5,355 bases of DNA from Actinomycetota bacterium. GTDB taxonomy: Bacteria; Actinomycetota; Thermoleophilia; Gaiellales; Gaiellaceae. The stretch is from assembly GCA_005885085.1 (NCBI GenBank), contig VAXY01000120.1:1-5355 (forward strand), in the 5' to 3' direction. The first letter of the stretch is position 1. Every line of letters starts with the position of its first letter. The notes below the pieces were generated by a model, which searched no databases, had not been told where the DNA came from, and saw nothing but the letters and a program-made list of their open reading frames with translations. This document shows positions 1-5,355 of this stretch, in pieces. Position numbers and translations under genes: made by a program.

Positions 1-926
1 AGCAGCTGCTCGAGCTCGAGGTACCGCCGCGCGCAACGTGGATGCGGATGCTGCTGTGCGAGCTGACGCGCATCCACTCGCACCTGGTCTGGCTCGGCAC
101 CGCCGCGCTCGAGCTGGGAGCGATCTCGATGTTCTGGTACTGCTTCCGCGAGCGCGACCGCATCCTCGACCTGTTCGAGCTCGTCGGCGGGACGCGCATG
201 CACACCCGCTACTTCCAGGCCGGCGGCCTCGCGGAGGACGTCCCGCCCGGCTTCTTCGACGAGTGCGCGAAGTTCGTCGAGACGATGCCGAAGGCGATCG
301 ACGACTACGAGGCGCTGGTGGACCGCAGCCAGATCTGGCTCGAGCGGACGGAGGGCATCGGCCTGCTGTCTGCGGACGATGCGATCGCGCTGGGACAGTC
401 CGGCCCGGTGCTGCGCGCGTCGGGCGTCGACTGGGATCTGCGGCGCGAGCAGCCGTACCTCGCGTACGACAAGGTCGACTTCCGCGTGCCCGTCCGCCAG
501 GAGGGCGACGTCTACGCGCGCTACCGCGTGCGGATGGAGGAGATGCGCGAGTCGGTGCGCATCGTCGACCAGGCGCTGCGCCGGATGCCCGGCGGGCGGT
601 GGATCGCAGACGACCGCAAGGTCGTGCTCCCGCCGCGCGAGGAGCTGCACACCTCGATGGAGTCCCTCATCCACCACTTCAAGATCGTCACCGAGGGCTA
701 CCGGGTGCCCGAGGGCGAGGTCTACGTCACGGTGGAGTCCCCGCGCGGCGAGCTCGGGTGCTACGTCGTCTCGGACGGTGGGCCGAAGCCGTGGCGCGTC
801 AAGTTCCGCGCACCGTCGTTCGTCGCGCTGGAGGCGACGGCGACCTGCATGCGCAACGCGCTCGTCGCCGACCTGATCGCGATCGTCGGCTCGCTCGACA
901 CCGTCATGGGCGAGGTCGATCGATGA
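1..926 (+). CDS. nuoD: NADH-quinone oxidoreductase subunit D, 3' part (5' end outside window)
   Basis: NuoD is the 49-kDa-type subunit of the complex I connecting module. It sits on the cytoplasmic side and forms much of the quinone pocket with NuoB and NuoH; it is an evolutionary relative of the [NiFe]-hydrogenase large subunit. The frame is open from base 3 (first residues QLLELEVPPRATW) to the TGA at 924-926, giving 307 residues. Full-length NuoD is usually about 380-430 residues, so roughly the first 100 are missing, including the N-terminal quinone-contacting His/Tyr region. Family signatures seen are ELTRIHSHLVWLG near the start, FRERDRILDLFELVGGTRMH, GPVLRASGVDWDLRR (402-446), VRMEEMRESVRI, GELGCYVVSDG (747-779) and the terminal GEVDR. 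The C-terminus is complete and in family register, with no frameshift. NuoC is not fused to the part visible here. The stop overlaps the nuoE start (ATGA). The identification is very secure. Confidence 0.97.
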   Translation, partial: QLLELEVPPRATWMRMLLCELTRIHSHLVWLGTAALELGAISMFWYCFRERDRILDLFELVGGTRMHTRYFQAGGLAEDVPPGFFDECAKFVETMPKAIDDYEALVDRSQIWLERTEGIGLLSADDAIALGQSGPVLRASGVDWDLRREQPYLAYDKVDFRVPVRQEGDVYARYRVRMEEMRESVRIVDQALRRMPGGRWIADDRKVVLPPREELHTSMESLIHHFKIVTEGYRVPEGEVYVTVESPRGELGCYVVSDGGPKPWRVKFRAPSFVALEATATCMRNALVADLIAIVGSLDTVMGEVDR

Positions 927-1390
927 GCGAGCTGTACGGCGAGGTCCAGAAGCTGAAGGAGCGCTATCCCGACTGGCACTCGGCGACGCTCCCTGCGCTC
1001 CAGCTCGCGCAGGAGAAGCACGGCCACCTCTCGCCGGAAGCCCTGCGCGAATGCGCGGACGCGTTGGGGACGACACCAGCGGTGTGCAAGGCGGTCGCGT
1101 CGTTCTACGACCTGCTGCATCTGGCTCCCGTCGGGCGTCACATGGTCGAGGTGTGCACCAACGTCTCGTGCGCGCTCGTGGGGGCACAGCAGGTCCTGGA
1201 GGCTTTTGAGGGGGAGTTGGGCATCTCCGCGGGCGAGACGACTCCGGACGGGACCGTCACCCTGCGCCCGATCGAGTGCCTCGGCGGCTGCGGCTGGGCG
1301 ACGATCGTCTCCGTCGACCATCACTACCGCACGCACGTGAAGCCGGACGACGTCGCGGGGATCGTGCAGGAGCTGCGCGATGGCGACTGA
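923..1390 (+). CDS. nuoE: NADH-quinone oxidoreductase subunit E (24-kDa-type, 2Fe-2S)
   Basis: NuoE is the thioredoxin-fold [2Fe-2S] subunit of the NADH-input module. It binds cluster N1a and packs against NuoF beside FMN. The product has 155 residues, slightly short for the family (about 160-180). The helical N-terminal part (about 1-70) ends in FYDLLHLAPVGRH, the counterpart of the family's FY..F...PVG.H segment. The ferredoxin domain follows, with C78 and C83 (CTNVSC) and C119 and C123 (ECLGGC), a C-x4-C-x35-C-x3-C pattern that fits N1a. After the last pair the sequence reads GWAT, where most relatives have an Ala-Pro; this is not a ligand position. The ATG at 923 is preferred because GAGG lies 7 bases upstream (912-915) and the start overlaps the nuoD stop by 4 bases, implying translational coupling. 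The same frame is open far upstream, but that stretch is nuoD read out of frame. Confidence 0.96.
   Translation: MSELYGEVQKLKERYPDWHSATLPALQLAQEKHGHLSPEALRECADALGTTPAVCKAVASFYDLLHLAPVGRHMVEVCTNVSCALVGAQQVLEAFEGELGISAGETTPDGTVTLRPIECLGGCGWATIVSVDHHYRTHVKPDDVAGIVQELRDGD
1368..1372 (+). promoter_or_regulatory. Ribosome-binding site of nuoF
   Basis: AGGAG lies 7 bases before the ATG at 1380, inside the last codons of nuoE. It is the strongest Shine-Dalgarno match in the window and fixes the nuoF start so that the gene overlaps nuoE by 11 bases. The product then begins MATELVLGG, a sensible NuoF N-terminus. Confidence 0.75.
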
Positions 1391-2702
1391 GCTCGTGCTG
1401 GGGGGCGCCGCCGAGCGCGACCTGACGAAGCTCGCCGAGTACGAGGCCGGCGGCGGGTACGGCGCGCTCGCCAGGGCGCGCGCGATGACACCGCAGGCCG
1501 TCATCGACGAGCTCGTCGCCTCGGAGCTCCGGGGCCGTGGCGGCGCGTTCTTCCCGACCGGTCGTAAGTGGACGTTCATCCCGAAGCCTGATCAGAACCC
1601 GAATCCCCACTACCTCGTCGTCAACGCCGACGAGTCGGAGCCGGGCAGCTTCAAGGACAACGAGATCATGGCGCGGGTCCCGCACCGCTTCATCGAGGGC
1701 TGCCTGATCACCGCGCACGCCGTCGAGTCCGCCCATGTCTTCATCTACATCCGCGGCGAGTACACGGGGCCGTACGAGGTGCTGATCGCAGCGCTCGACG
1801 AGCTCGGCTCGCGTGAGGACATCCTCGGCGGCGTCGCGATCGTCGTGCACCGCGGCGCGGGCGCCTACATCTGCGGCGAGGAGACGGCGCTGCTCGAGTC
1901 GCTGGAGGGCAAGCGCGGACAGCCGCGCACGAAGCCGCCCTACCCTGCGATCCAAGGCCTTTACGCGTCGCCGACGGTCGTCAACAACGTCGAGACGATG
2001 GCGACCGTTCCGCCGATCATCGAGCTGGGCGGCGCCGAGTACGCGAAACTCGGCGTGCCGGACTCGCGCGGCACCCGCGTCGTCTCGATCTCCGGGCACG
2101 TCGAGCACCCCGGGAACTACGAGATCGAGAACGGCACGAGCGTGCGCGAGCTGGTCTACGGGCTCGGCGGCGGCATCACGGGCGGCCGCGGGCTCAAGGC
2201 CGTGATCCCCGGGGGCTCCTCGACCGTGATCCTGCGGTACGACGAGATCGACGTCGGCTACGACTTCAACTCGCTGCTGGCGCTCAAGACCGCGATGGGC
2301 TCGGCCGGCGTCGTCGTGCTCGACGACCGCTGCTGCATGGTGCAGCTGGGCATCCGCATCTCGGAGTTCTACGAGCATGAATCCTGCGGCAAGTGCACGC
2401 CCTGCCGCGAGGGCACCCGCTGGATGACGCAAATCCTGCGACGGCTCGAAGCCGGCGACGCCGAGCAGCACGAGCTCGACCTCCTGCTCGACGTCTGCGA
2501 CCGCATCAACGGCAAGTGCCTCTGCCCGCTCGGCGAGACCGCGGCGATCGCCGTCGCAAGCTATGTGGACAAGTTCCGCTCCGAGTTCCAAGCGCACATC
2601 GACGAAGCGGGCTGTCCGTTCGGCGACTCGTCGCCGCTGCACAACGTCCTCGCACCGGTGGCGCTGCACACGCATTCCCCGGTCGCGACGGTGCCGGCAT
2701 GA
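1380..2702 (+). CDS. nuoF: NADH-quinone oxidoreductase subunit F (51-kDa-type, FMN and NADH binding)
   Basis: NuoF is the catalytic NADH dehydrogenase subunit. It binds NADH and FMN and carries [4Fe-4S] cluster N3, passing electrons into NuoG. At 440 residues it has normal family length. Motifs in order: the FMN glycine loop GRGGAFFPTGRKW (52-64); the flavin/NADH segment NADESEPGSFKDN (82-94); GAGAYICGEETALLESLEGK (159-178), followed by RGQPRTKPPYPA; TVVNNVET (199-206); a SLBB-like domain (about 235-310, SGHVEHPG to VIPGGSS); and the C-terminal cluster domain with ESCGKCTPCREGT (C336, C339, C342) plus C382 in CLCPLGE as the fourth ligand. The glycine loop is odd: relatives read GRGGAGFPTG, while residue 57 here is Phe (codon TTC). 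The C-terminal tail after about 415 is poorly conserved. The gene starts inside nuoE and is followed by the only real gap in the operon. Its TGA at 2700-2702 overlaps an ATG at 2699. The identification is secure. Confidence 0.97.
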   Translation: MATELVLGGAAERDLTKLAEYEAGGGYGALARARAMTPQAVIDELVASELRGRGGAFFPTGRKWTFIPKPDQNPNPHYLVVNADESEPGSFKDNEIMARVPHRFIEGCLITAHAVESAHVFIYIRGEYTGPYEVLIAALDELGSREDILGGVAIVVHRGAGAYICGEETALLESLEGKRGQPRTKPPYPAIQGLYASPTVVNNVETMATVPPIIELGGAEYAKLGVPDSRGTRVVSISGHVEHPGNYEIENGTSVRELVYGLGGGITGGRGLKAVIPGGSSTVILRYDEIDVGYDFNSLLALKTAMGSAGVVVLDDRCCMVQLGIRISEFYEHESCGKCTPCREGTRWMTQILRRLEAGDAEQHELDLLLDVCDRINGKCLCPLGETAAIAVASYVDKFRSEFQAHIDEAGCPFGDSSPLHNVLAPVALHTHSPVATVPA

Positions 2703-2776
2703 GTTGCCAACCGAACTGCAGGGGTCTGACCCCGAAAGGGGTCAGACCCCAGCCTTTCGGGGGATGGGTCCGATGA
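2699..2776 (+). CDS. Possible 25-codon coupled leader frame between nuoF and nuoG (hypothetical)
   Basis: This short frame starts at an ATG overlapping the nuoF stop (ATGA, 2699-2702) and ends in a TGA overlapping the nuoG start (ATGA, 2773-2776). It encodes 25 residues beginning MSCQPNCRGLTPKGV. The sequence is mostly the translated inverted repeat and matches no family I recognise. What is seen is only the double 4-base overlap. The inference is that a ribosome ending nuoF could re-initiate, cross the hairpin, and re-initiate again on nuoG, keeping the translational coupling found at the other junctions. It may equally be a by-product of where the repeat sits, and no clear ribosome-binding site was identified for it. 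A functional peptide is unlikely. Confidence 0.2.
   Translation: MSCQPNCRGLTPKGVRPQPFGGWVR
2721..2750 (+). repeat. Perfect 13-bp inverted repeat with GAAA loop (REP-like palindrome)
   Basis: The left arm GGGGTCTGACCCC (2721-2733) and right arm GGGGTCAGACCCC (2738-2750) are exact reverse complements separated by GAAA. In RNA this makes a 13-bp GC-rich stem closed by a GNRA tetraloop. The stem could gain two more pairs (2718-2719 with 2752-2753) beyond an A-A mismatch. Each arm is also nearly self-palindromic (GGGGTC and GACCCC around one base), so the element can be read as two 13-bp dyads 17 bases apart. There is no T-run after it, so it is not an intrinsic terminator. The most likely identity is a dispersed REP-type repeat. 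Alternatives are an mRNA stabilising or processing hairpin, or a binding site for a dimeric protein. The structure is certain; the role is not. Confidence 0.85.
2759..2764 (+). promoter_or_regulatory. Ribosome-binding site of nuoG, deciding its start
   Basis: GGGGGA lies 8 bases before the ATG at 2773. It overlaps a second in-frame ATG at 2764, which therefore has no properly spaced site of its own, so 2773 is preferred. Bases 2753-2762 can pair with 2730-2739, so part of this site could be hidden in an alternative RNA fold. Confidence 0.55.
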
Positions 2777-4896
2777 GCGCGCCCGAGCTCGTGAAGCTGA
2801 CGATCGACGGCGTCGCCGTCGAGGTTCCCAGGGGGACCGGGCTCGTCGAGGCTGCGCTCGCCGCCGGGATCGAGATTCCCGTCTTCTGCTACGAGCCGCG
2901 GCTAGGGCCGCCCGTCGGTGCCTGCCGGATGTGCCTGTGCATGATCGAGCCGGGCCCGCCGAAACCGCAGGCAGCGTGCACGCTGCAGGCGCTGGACGGC
3001 ATGTTCGTGCGAACGGCGCTCACGTCGGAGATGGCAGCCGAGGCGCAGAATGCGACGCTCGAGTTCATCCTCGTCAACCACCCTTTGGACTGCCCCGTCT
3101 GCGACAAGGGTGGCGAGTGCCCGCTGCAGGACCTCACGTTCCGCTACGGGCCCGGCAATACACGGATGACGTTCCCGAAGCGGACGTTCGACAAGCCGAT
3201 TCCGATCTCACCGCTGATCGCGCTCGACCGTGAGCGCTGCATCCTCTGCTACCGCTGCACGCGCTTCAGCGAGCTCGTCGCGGAGGACGGCCAGCTCGTG
3301 GCCGTCAACCGAGGCTCGCAGACGCAGATCGCGACGTTCGAGGACGAGCCGTACCGCGCGCCCTTCAGCGGCAACGTAATCGAGCTGTGCCCAGTCGGTG
3401 CGCTGACGTCGACGACGTACCGCTTCGACGCGCGCCCCTGGGAGATCCAGGACGTGCCGACCATTTGCGGCCTGTGCCCGGTGGGCTGCAACGTCAACGC
3501 GACGACACGTGAGGGCAAGGTGAAGCGGATCCTGTCGCGCAACCACTACGACGTCGACCAGGGCTGGCTCTGCGACAAGGGCCGCTTCGCATACCGGCAC
3601 CTCGAGGCGGACGATCGCCTCCGCGACCCACTGCTGCGTGTCCGCCGGCGCGGGTTCGAGGAGGTCTCGTGGGAGCGCGCGCTGGACGAGGCCGAGCGGC
3701 TGCTGCGGGACGCCGGCGGTCGCATCGTCACCGCCTTGTCGGGCTCGGAGACGGTCGAGCAGGCCTATGCCCTCGCGAAGCTGCTGCGACAGGGTCTCGG
3801 CGCGCACACCGCCGTGCTGCCGGAGGAAGTCTCCGACGCGCTCGACTCGCACCGCCTGCCGCTGTCCGCACTCGTCCGCGCCGACATGATCGCCGTGCTC
3901 GGCGACGCGCCCGTCGTCGAACGGGCGCCGATCGTCGAGCTCTGGCTCAAACAGGCGAAACGCAACGGCACGCGCGTGCTGTACGAGCTCGACGAGGACG
4001 CCGTGCGCGACGCCGACAACGCGATTCTGATCTGGTCGGGCCCGGGCGGGCACGCCGGCGCGACGGTGGCGGCGCTTGCGCACAGACTCGGCGCCGCAGG
4101 CGCCTTCTACCTCCCCGAGACGGCGAACGCACGCGGCGTCTGCGATGCGTGGGCCGCCGCGGCCGATGCAGAACCGACGAATCCCGATCCGGTCGGCCTG
4201 CTGATCGTCTCCGGCGACGAGGCAGCCGCGAACCCCGTCGTGCGCGCGCTGGCCGAGCAGGCCGAGCGCGTGCTGGTGATCTCGATGTTCCACGGCCTCG
4301 CCGCCGGCTGGGCAGATCTCGTCCTGCCCGGAACGAGCTATCTCGAACGCGACGGCACGTACGTCAACCTCGAGGGCCGTGTGCAACGTCTGCGCCGCGC
4401 CGTCATCCCGCCCGCGCCCGACGAGCTCGCGTGGATCGCGCGGCTGGCCGAGCGCTTCGGCGTCACGATCTCGCCGTATCCGCCCACCGTCTTCGAGGAA
4501 GTGTCCGGGATCGCGTTCGGAGGCATCCCGTTCGGCGAGGTCGGCGAGCGGGCCGCGCTGCCGCGAACGACGGGAACGCCCGCGGCCGTCGAGACGACGC
4601 CCGAGCCGACCAGGCCCGAAGGCCTGCGGCTCGTCCGCTACCGGCCGCTGTTCTCCGGCCCGGCGGTCGAGCGCACGCCCGAGCTCAGCTTCCAGCGGCC
4701 CCACGCCGAGGTCGAGCTCTCCGAGCAAGACGCGCGCACGCGGGACATCCGGCCCGGCGACGAGGTGACGGTGAGCTCGAATGGAACGTCCGTCACGTTG
4801 CGCGCACGCCTCAACCGCGACCTGCGGCCCGGGGTCGTGCGCATCGCCGACCAGCACGCGGGCGACCTGCAACCGACCGTCGAGCTCGCCACGTGA
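2773..4896 (+). CDS. nuoG: NADH-quinone oxidoreductase subunit G (75-kDa-type, multi-cluster)
   Basis: NuoG is the large iron-sulfur subunit carrying electrons from NuoF towards the connecting module. The product has 707 residues, shorter than Thermus Nqo3 (about 780) or E. coli NuoG (about 900). Domains: N-terminal [2Fe-2S] ferredoxin fold with C39, C51, C54, C69 (N1b); His-Cys motif H103, C107, C110, C116 (HPLDCPVCDKGGEC, N5); C156, C159, C162 with C206 (RCILCYRC...LCPVG, N4, also called N6b in older schemes); then a molybdopterin-oxidoreductase-like fold from about 225, opening with C232, C235, C239, C267, the C-x2-C-x3-C-x27-C pattern of N7. The fold includes GWADLVLPGTSYLERDGTYV (512-531). 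A Pro/Thr-rich linker (about 598-616) leads to a small beta domain (about 644-707). Complex I does not use molybdenum here. The start at 2773 rests on GGGGGA 8 bases upstream; 2764 (three residues longer) is possible. The end overlaps nuoH by GTGA. Confidence 0.96.
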   Translation: MSAPELVKLTIDGVAVEVPRGTGLVEAALAAGIEIPVFCYEPRLGPPVGACRMCLCMIEPGPPKPQAACTLQALDGMFVRTALTSEMAAEAQNATLEFILVNHPLDCPVCDKGGECPLQDLTFRYGPGNTRMTFPKRTFDKPIPISPLIALDRERCILCYRCTRFSELVAEDGQLVAVNRGSQTQIATFEDEPYRAPFSGNVIELCPVGALTSTTYRFDARPWEIQDVPTICGLCPVGCNVNATTREGKVKRILSRNHYDVDQGWLCDKGRFAYRHLEADDRLRDPLLRVRRRGFEEVSWERALDEAERLLRDAGGRIVTALSGSETVEQAYALAKLLRQGLGAHTAVLPEEVSDALDSHRLPLSALVRADMIAVLGDAPVVERAPIVELWLKQAKRNGTRVLYELDEDAVRDADNAILIWSGPGGHAGATVAALAHRLGAAGAFYLPETANARGVCDAWAAAADAEPTNPDPVGLLIVSGDEAAANPVVRALAEQAERVLVISMFHGLAAGWADLVLPGTSYLERDGTYVNLEGRVQRLRRAVIPPAPDELAWIARLAERFGVTISPYPPTVFEEVSGIAFGGIPFGEVGERAALPRTTGTPAAVETTPEPTRPEGLRLVRYRPLFSGPAVERTPELSFQRPHAEVELSEQDARTRDIRPGDEVTVSSNGTSVTLRARLNRDLRPGVVRIADQHAGDLQPTVELAT

Positions 4897-5355
4897 CCGA
4901 GCCCTGGTGGATCTCGCTGATCAAGGCGGCGGTGATCGTAAACCTCGTCATGGTCGCATTCGCGTACACGACCTGGCTCGAGCGGAAGCTGCTCGGGCGC
5001 ATGCAGAATCGCTACGGCCCGAACCGCGCCGGCCCGTTCGGCCTGCTGCAGCCGTTCGCCGACCTGATCAAGCTCGTGCGCAAGGAGAGCTTCTTCCCGG
5101 TCGCCGCTCGCGATCCGCTTTACATCGCGGCGCCGATCATCTCGATGTTCACGGCCCTCGCCGCGTTCGCGGTGATCCCGTTCGGTGCGGGCTGGCAGAT
5201 CTGGCGCTATCACGTCAACGGGGAAATCGCGAACGTGTCGATCGCGCTGATCCTGATCTTCGCCCTCGGCTCGCTCGGCGTCTACGGGGCGATCATCGGC
5301 GGCTGGGCGTCGGAGTCGAAGTACTCGCTGCTCGGCTCGATGCGGACCTGCGCGC
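4893..5355 (+). CDS. nuoH: NADH-quinone oxidoreductase subunit H, 5' part (3' end outside window)
   Basis: NuoH is the membrane subunit that joins the peripheral arm to the proton-pumping arm and completes the quinone channel. The first 154 residues are present, somewhat under half of a usual 320-420-residue protein. The protein begins MTEPWWISLIKAAVI from a GTG start overlapping the nuoG stop (GTGA, 4893-4896). No strong Shine-Dalgarno precedes it (only GAG at 4882-4884), so translation probably depends on coupling to nuoG. Predicted membrane helices lie at about 8-28, 77-97 and 114-137. Diagnostic sequence is ERKLLGRMQNRYGPNRAGP (30-48), then FGLLQPFADLIKLVRKE, the highly conserved first cytoplasmic loop, and GGWASESKYSLLGSMR (136-151) in the next conserved loop. 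The frame is open to the window edge with no sign of damage. The identification is secure. Confidence 0.95.
   Translation, partial: MTEPWWISLIKAAVIVNLVMVAFAYTTWLERKLLGRMQNRYGPNRAGPFGLLQPFADLIKLVRKESFFPVAARDPLYIAAPIISMFTALAAFAVIPFGAGWQIWRYHVNGEIANVSIALILIFALGSLGVYGAIIGGWASESKYSLLGSMRTCA

Noticed and set aside
38..922. N-terminal extension of nuoE reading back through nuoD
   Set aside because: This stretch is nuoD in another frame. Its translation is low-complexity Arg/Ala-rich, and the NuoE family begins near the ATG at 923.
1257..2675. Long antisense open frame (472 codons) opposite nuoE and nuoF
   Set aside because: The + strand carries clear, motif-rich NuoE and NuoF. The antisense product is Arg/Ala/Asp/Val-rich with no recognisable domain, as expected for the reverse of very GC-rich coding sequence where stops are rare.
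2721..2763. Rho-independent terminator between nuoF and nuoG
   Set aside because: The stem is strong, but only three T residues occur downstream, not directly after the stem, and they are followed by a G-run. nuoG and nuoH must also be transcribed from the same operon.
2563..2772. Earlier nuoG starts (ATG at 2563, TTG at 2704, ATG at 2764)
   Set aside because: The first lies deep inside nuoF. The TTG would translate the repeat into the NuoG N-terminus. The 2764 ATG overlaps the ribosome-binding site. The ferredoxin fold begins just after 2773, so 2773 fits best, with 2764 a minor alternative.
3208..4872. Long antisense open frame (554 codons) opposite nuoG
   Set aside because: Same reasoning: it mirrors nuoG, has no family motif and has no credible ribosome-binding context.
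3445..4896. Formate dehydrogenase or other molybdopterin enzyme
   Set aside because: The Cys pattern and fold resemble that superfamily, but NuoG shares this ancestry. The N-terminal N1b/N5/N4 motifs, the nuo gene order and the short length all point to NuoG.
1..5355. A novel accessory, defence or mobile system
   Set aside because: Both strands were read for transposases, toxin-antitoxin pairs, repeat arrays, RNA genes and phage-like genes. Nothing beyond the nuo genes and the nuoF-nuoG palindrome could be supported.

Overview
The window is one continuous stretch of a respiratory complex I (proton-pumping NADH:quinone oxidoreductase) operon, all on the + strand, in the order nuoD (5' part cut off by the window edge), nuoE, nuoF, nuoG, nuoH (3' part cut off). 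About 98% of the sequence is coding. No RNA gene, insertion sequence, CRISPR array or defence-type system is visible. The set is the whole NADH-input module (NuoE, NuoF, NuoG) flanked by a quinone-site subunit of the connecting module (NuoD) and the first membrane subunit (NuoH).

Layout: nuoD ends at 926 and overlaps nuoE (923-1390) by 4 bases. nuoE overlaps nuoF (1380-2702) by 11 bases. nuoF and nuoG (2773-4896) are separated by a 70-base gap. nuoG overlaps nuoH (from 4893, GTG start) by 4 bases. No promoter or terminator is visible, so transcription presumably starts upstream (nuoA-C side) and continues past the window.

Function: NuoF oxidises NADH with FMN. Electrons pass through the NuoF and NuoG iron-sulfur clusters, with the NuoE cluster off the main path, towards the connecting module and quinone at the NuoD/NuoH interface. 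All expected cluster-ligand cysteines (N1a, N3, N1b, N4, N5, N7) are present, so the enzyme looks intact.

The only non-routine stretch is the nuoF-nuoG junction. It holds a perfect 13-bp inverted repeat with a GAAA loop (2721-2750), an alternative 10-bp stem that would cover the nuoG ribosome-binding site, and a 25-codon open frame that overlaps both neighbours by ATGA. This looks like a REP-type palindrome inserted at a formerly overlapping gene junction. A second point is a Gly-to-Phe change in the normally near-invariant FMN loop of NuoF.

Organism: very high GC with strong G/C third-position bias, a separate NuoD rather than a NuoCD fusion, a short NuoG with the RCTRFS form of the cluster motif, and actinobacterial-looking NuoD sequence together suggest a high-GC Actinomycetota, possibly Thermoleophilia (Solirubrobacterales/Gaiellales-like). 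This placement is inferred from remembered family sequences and was not tested.
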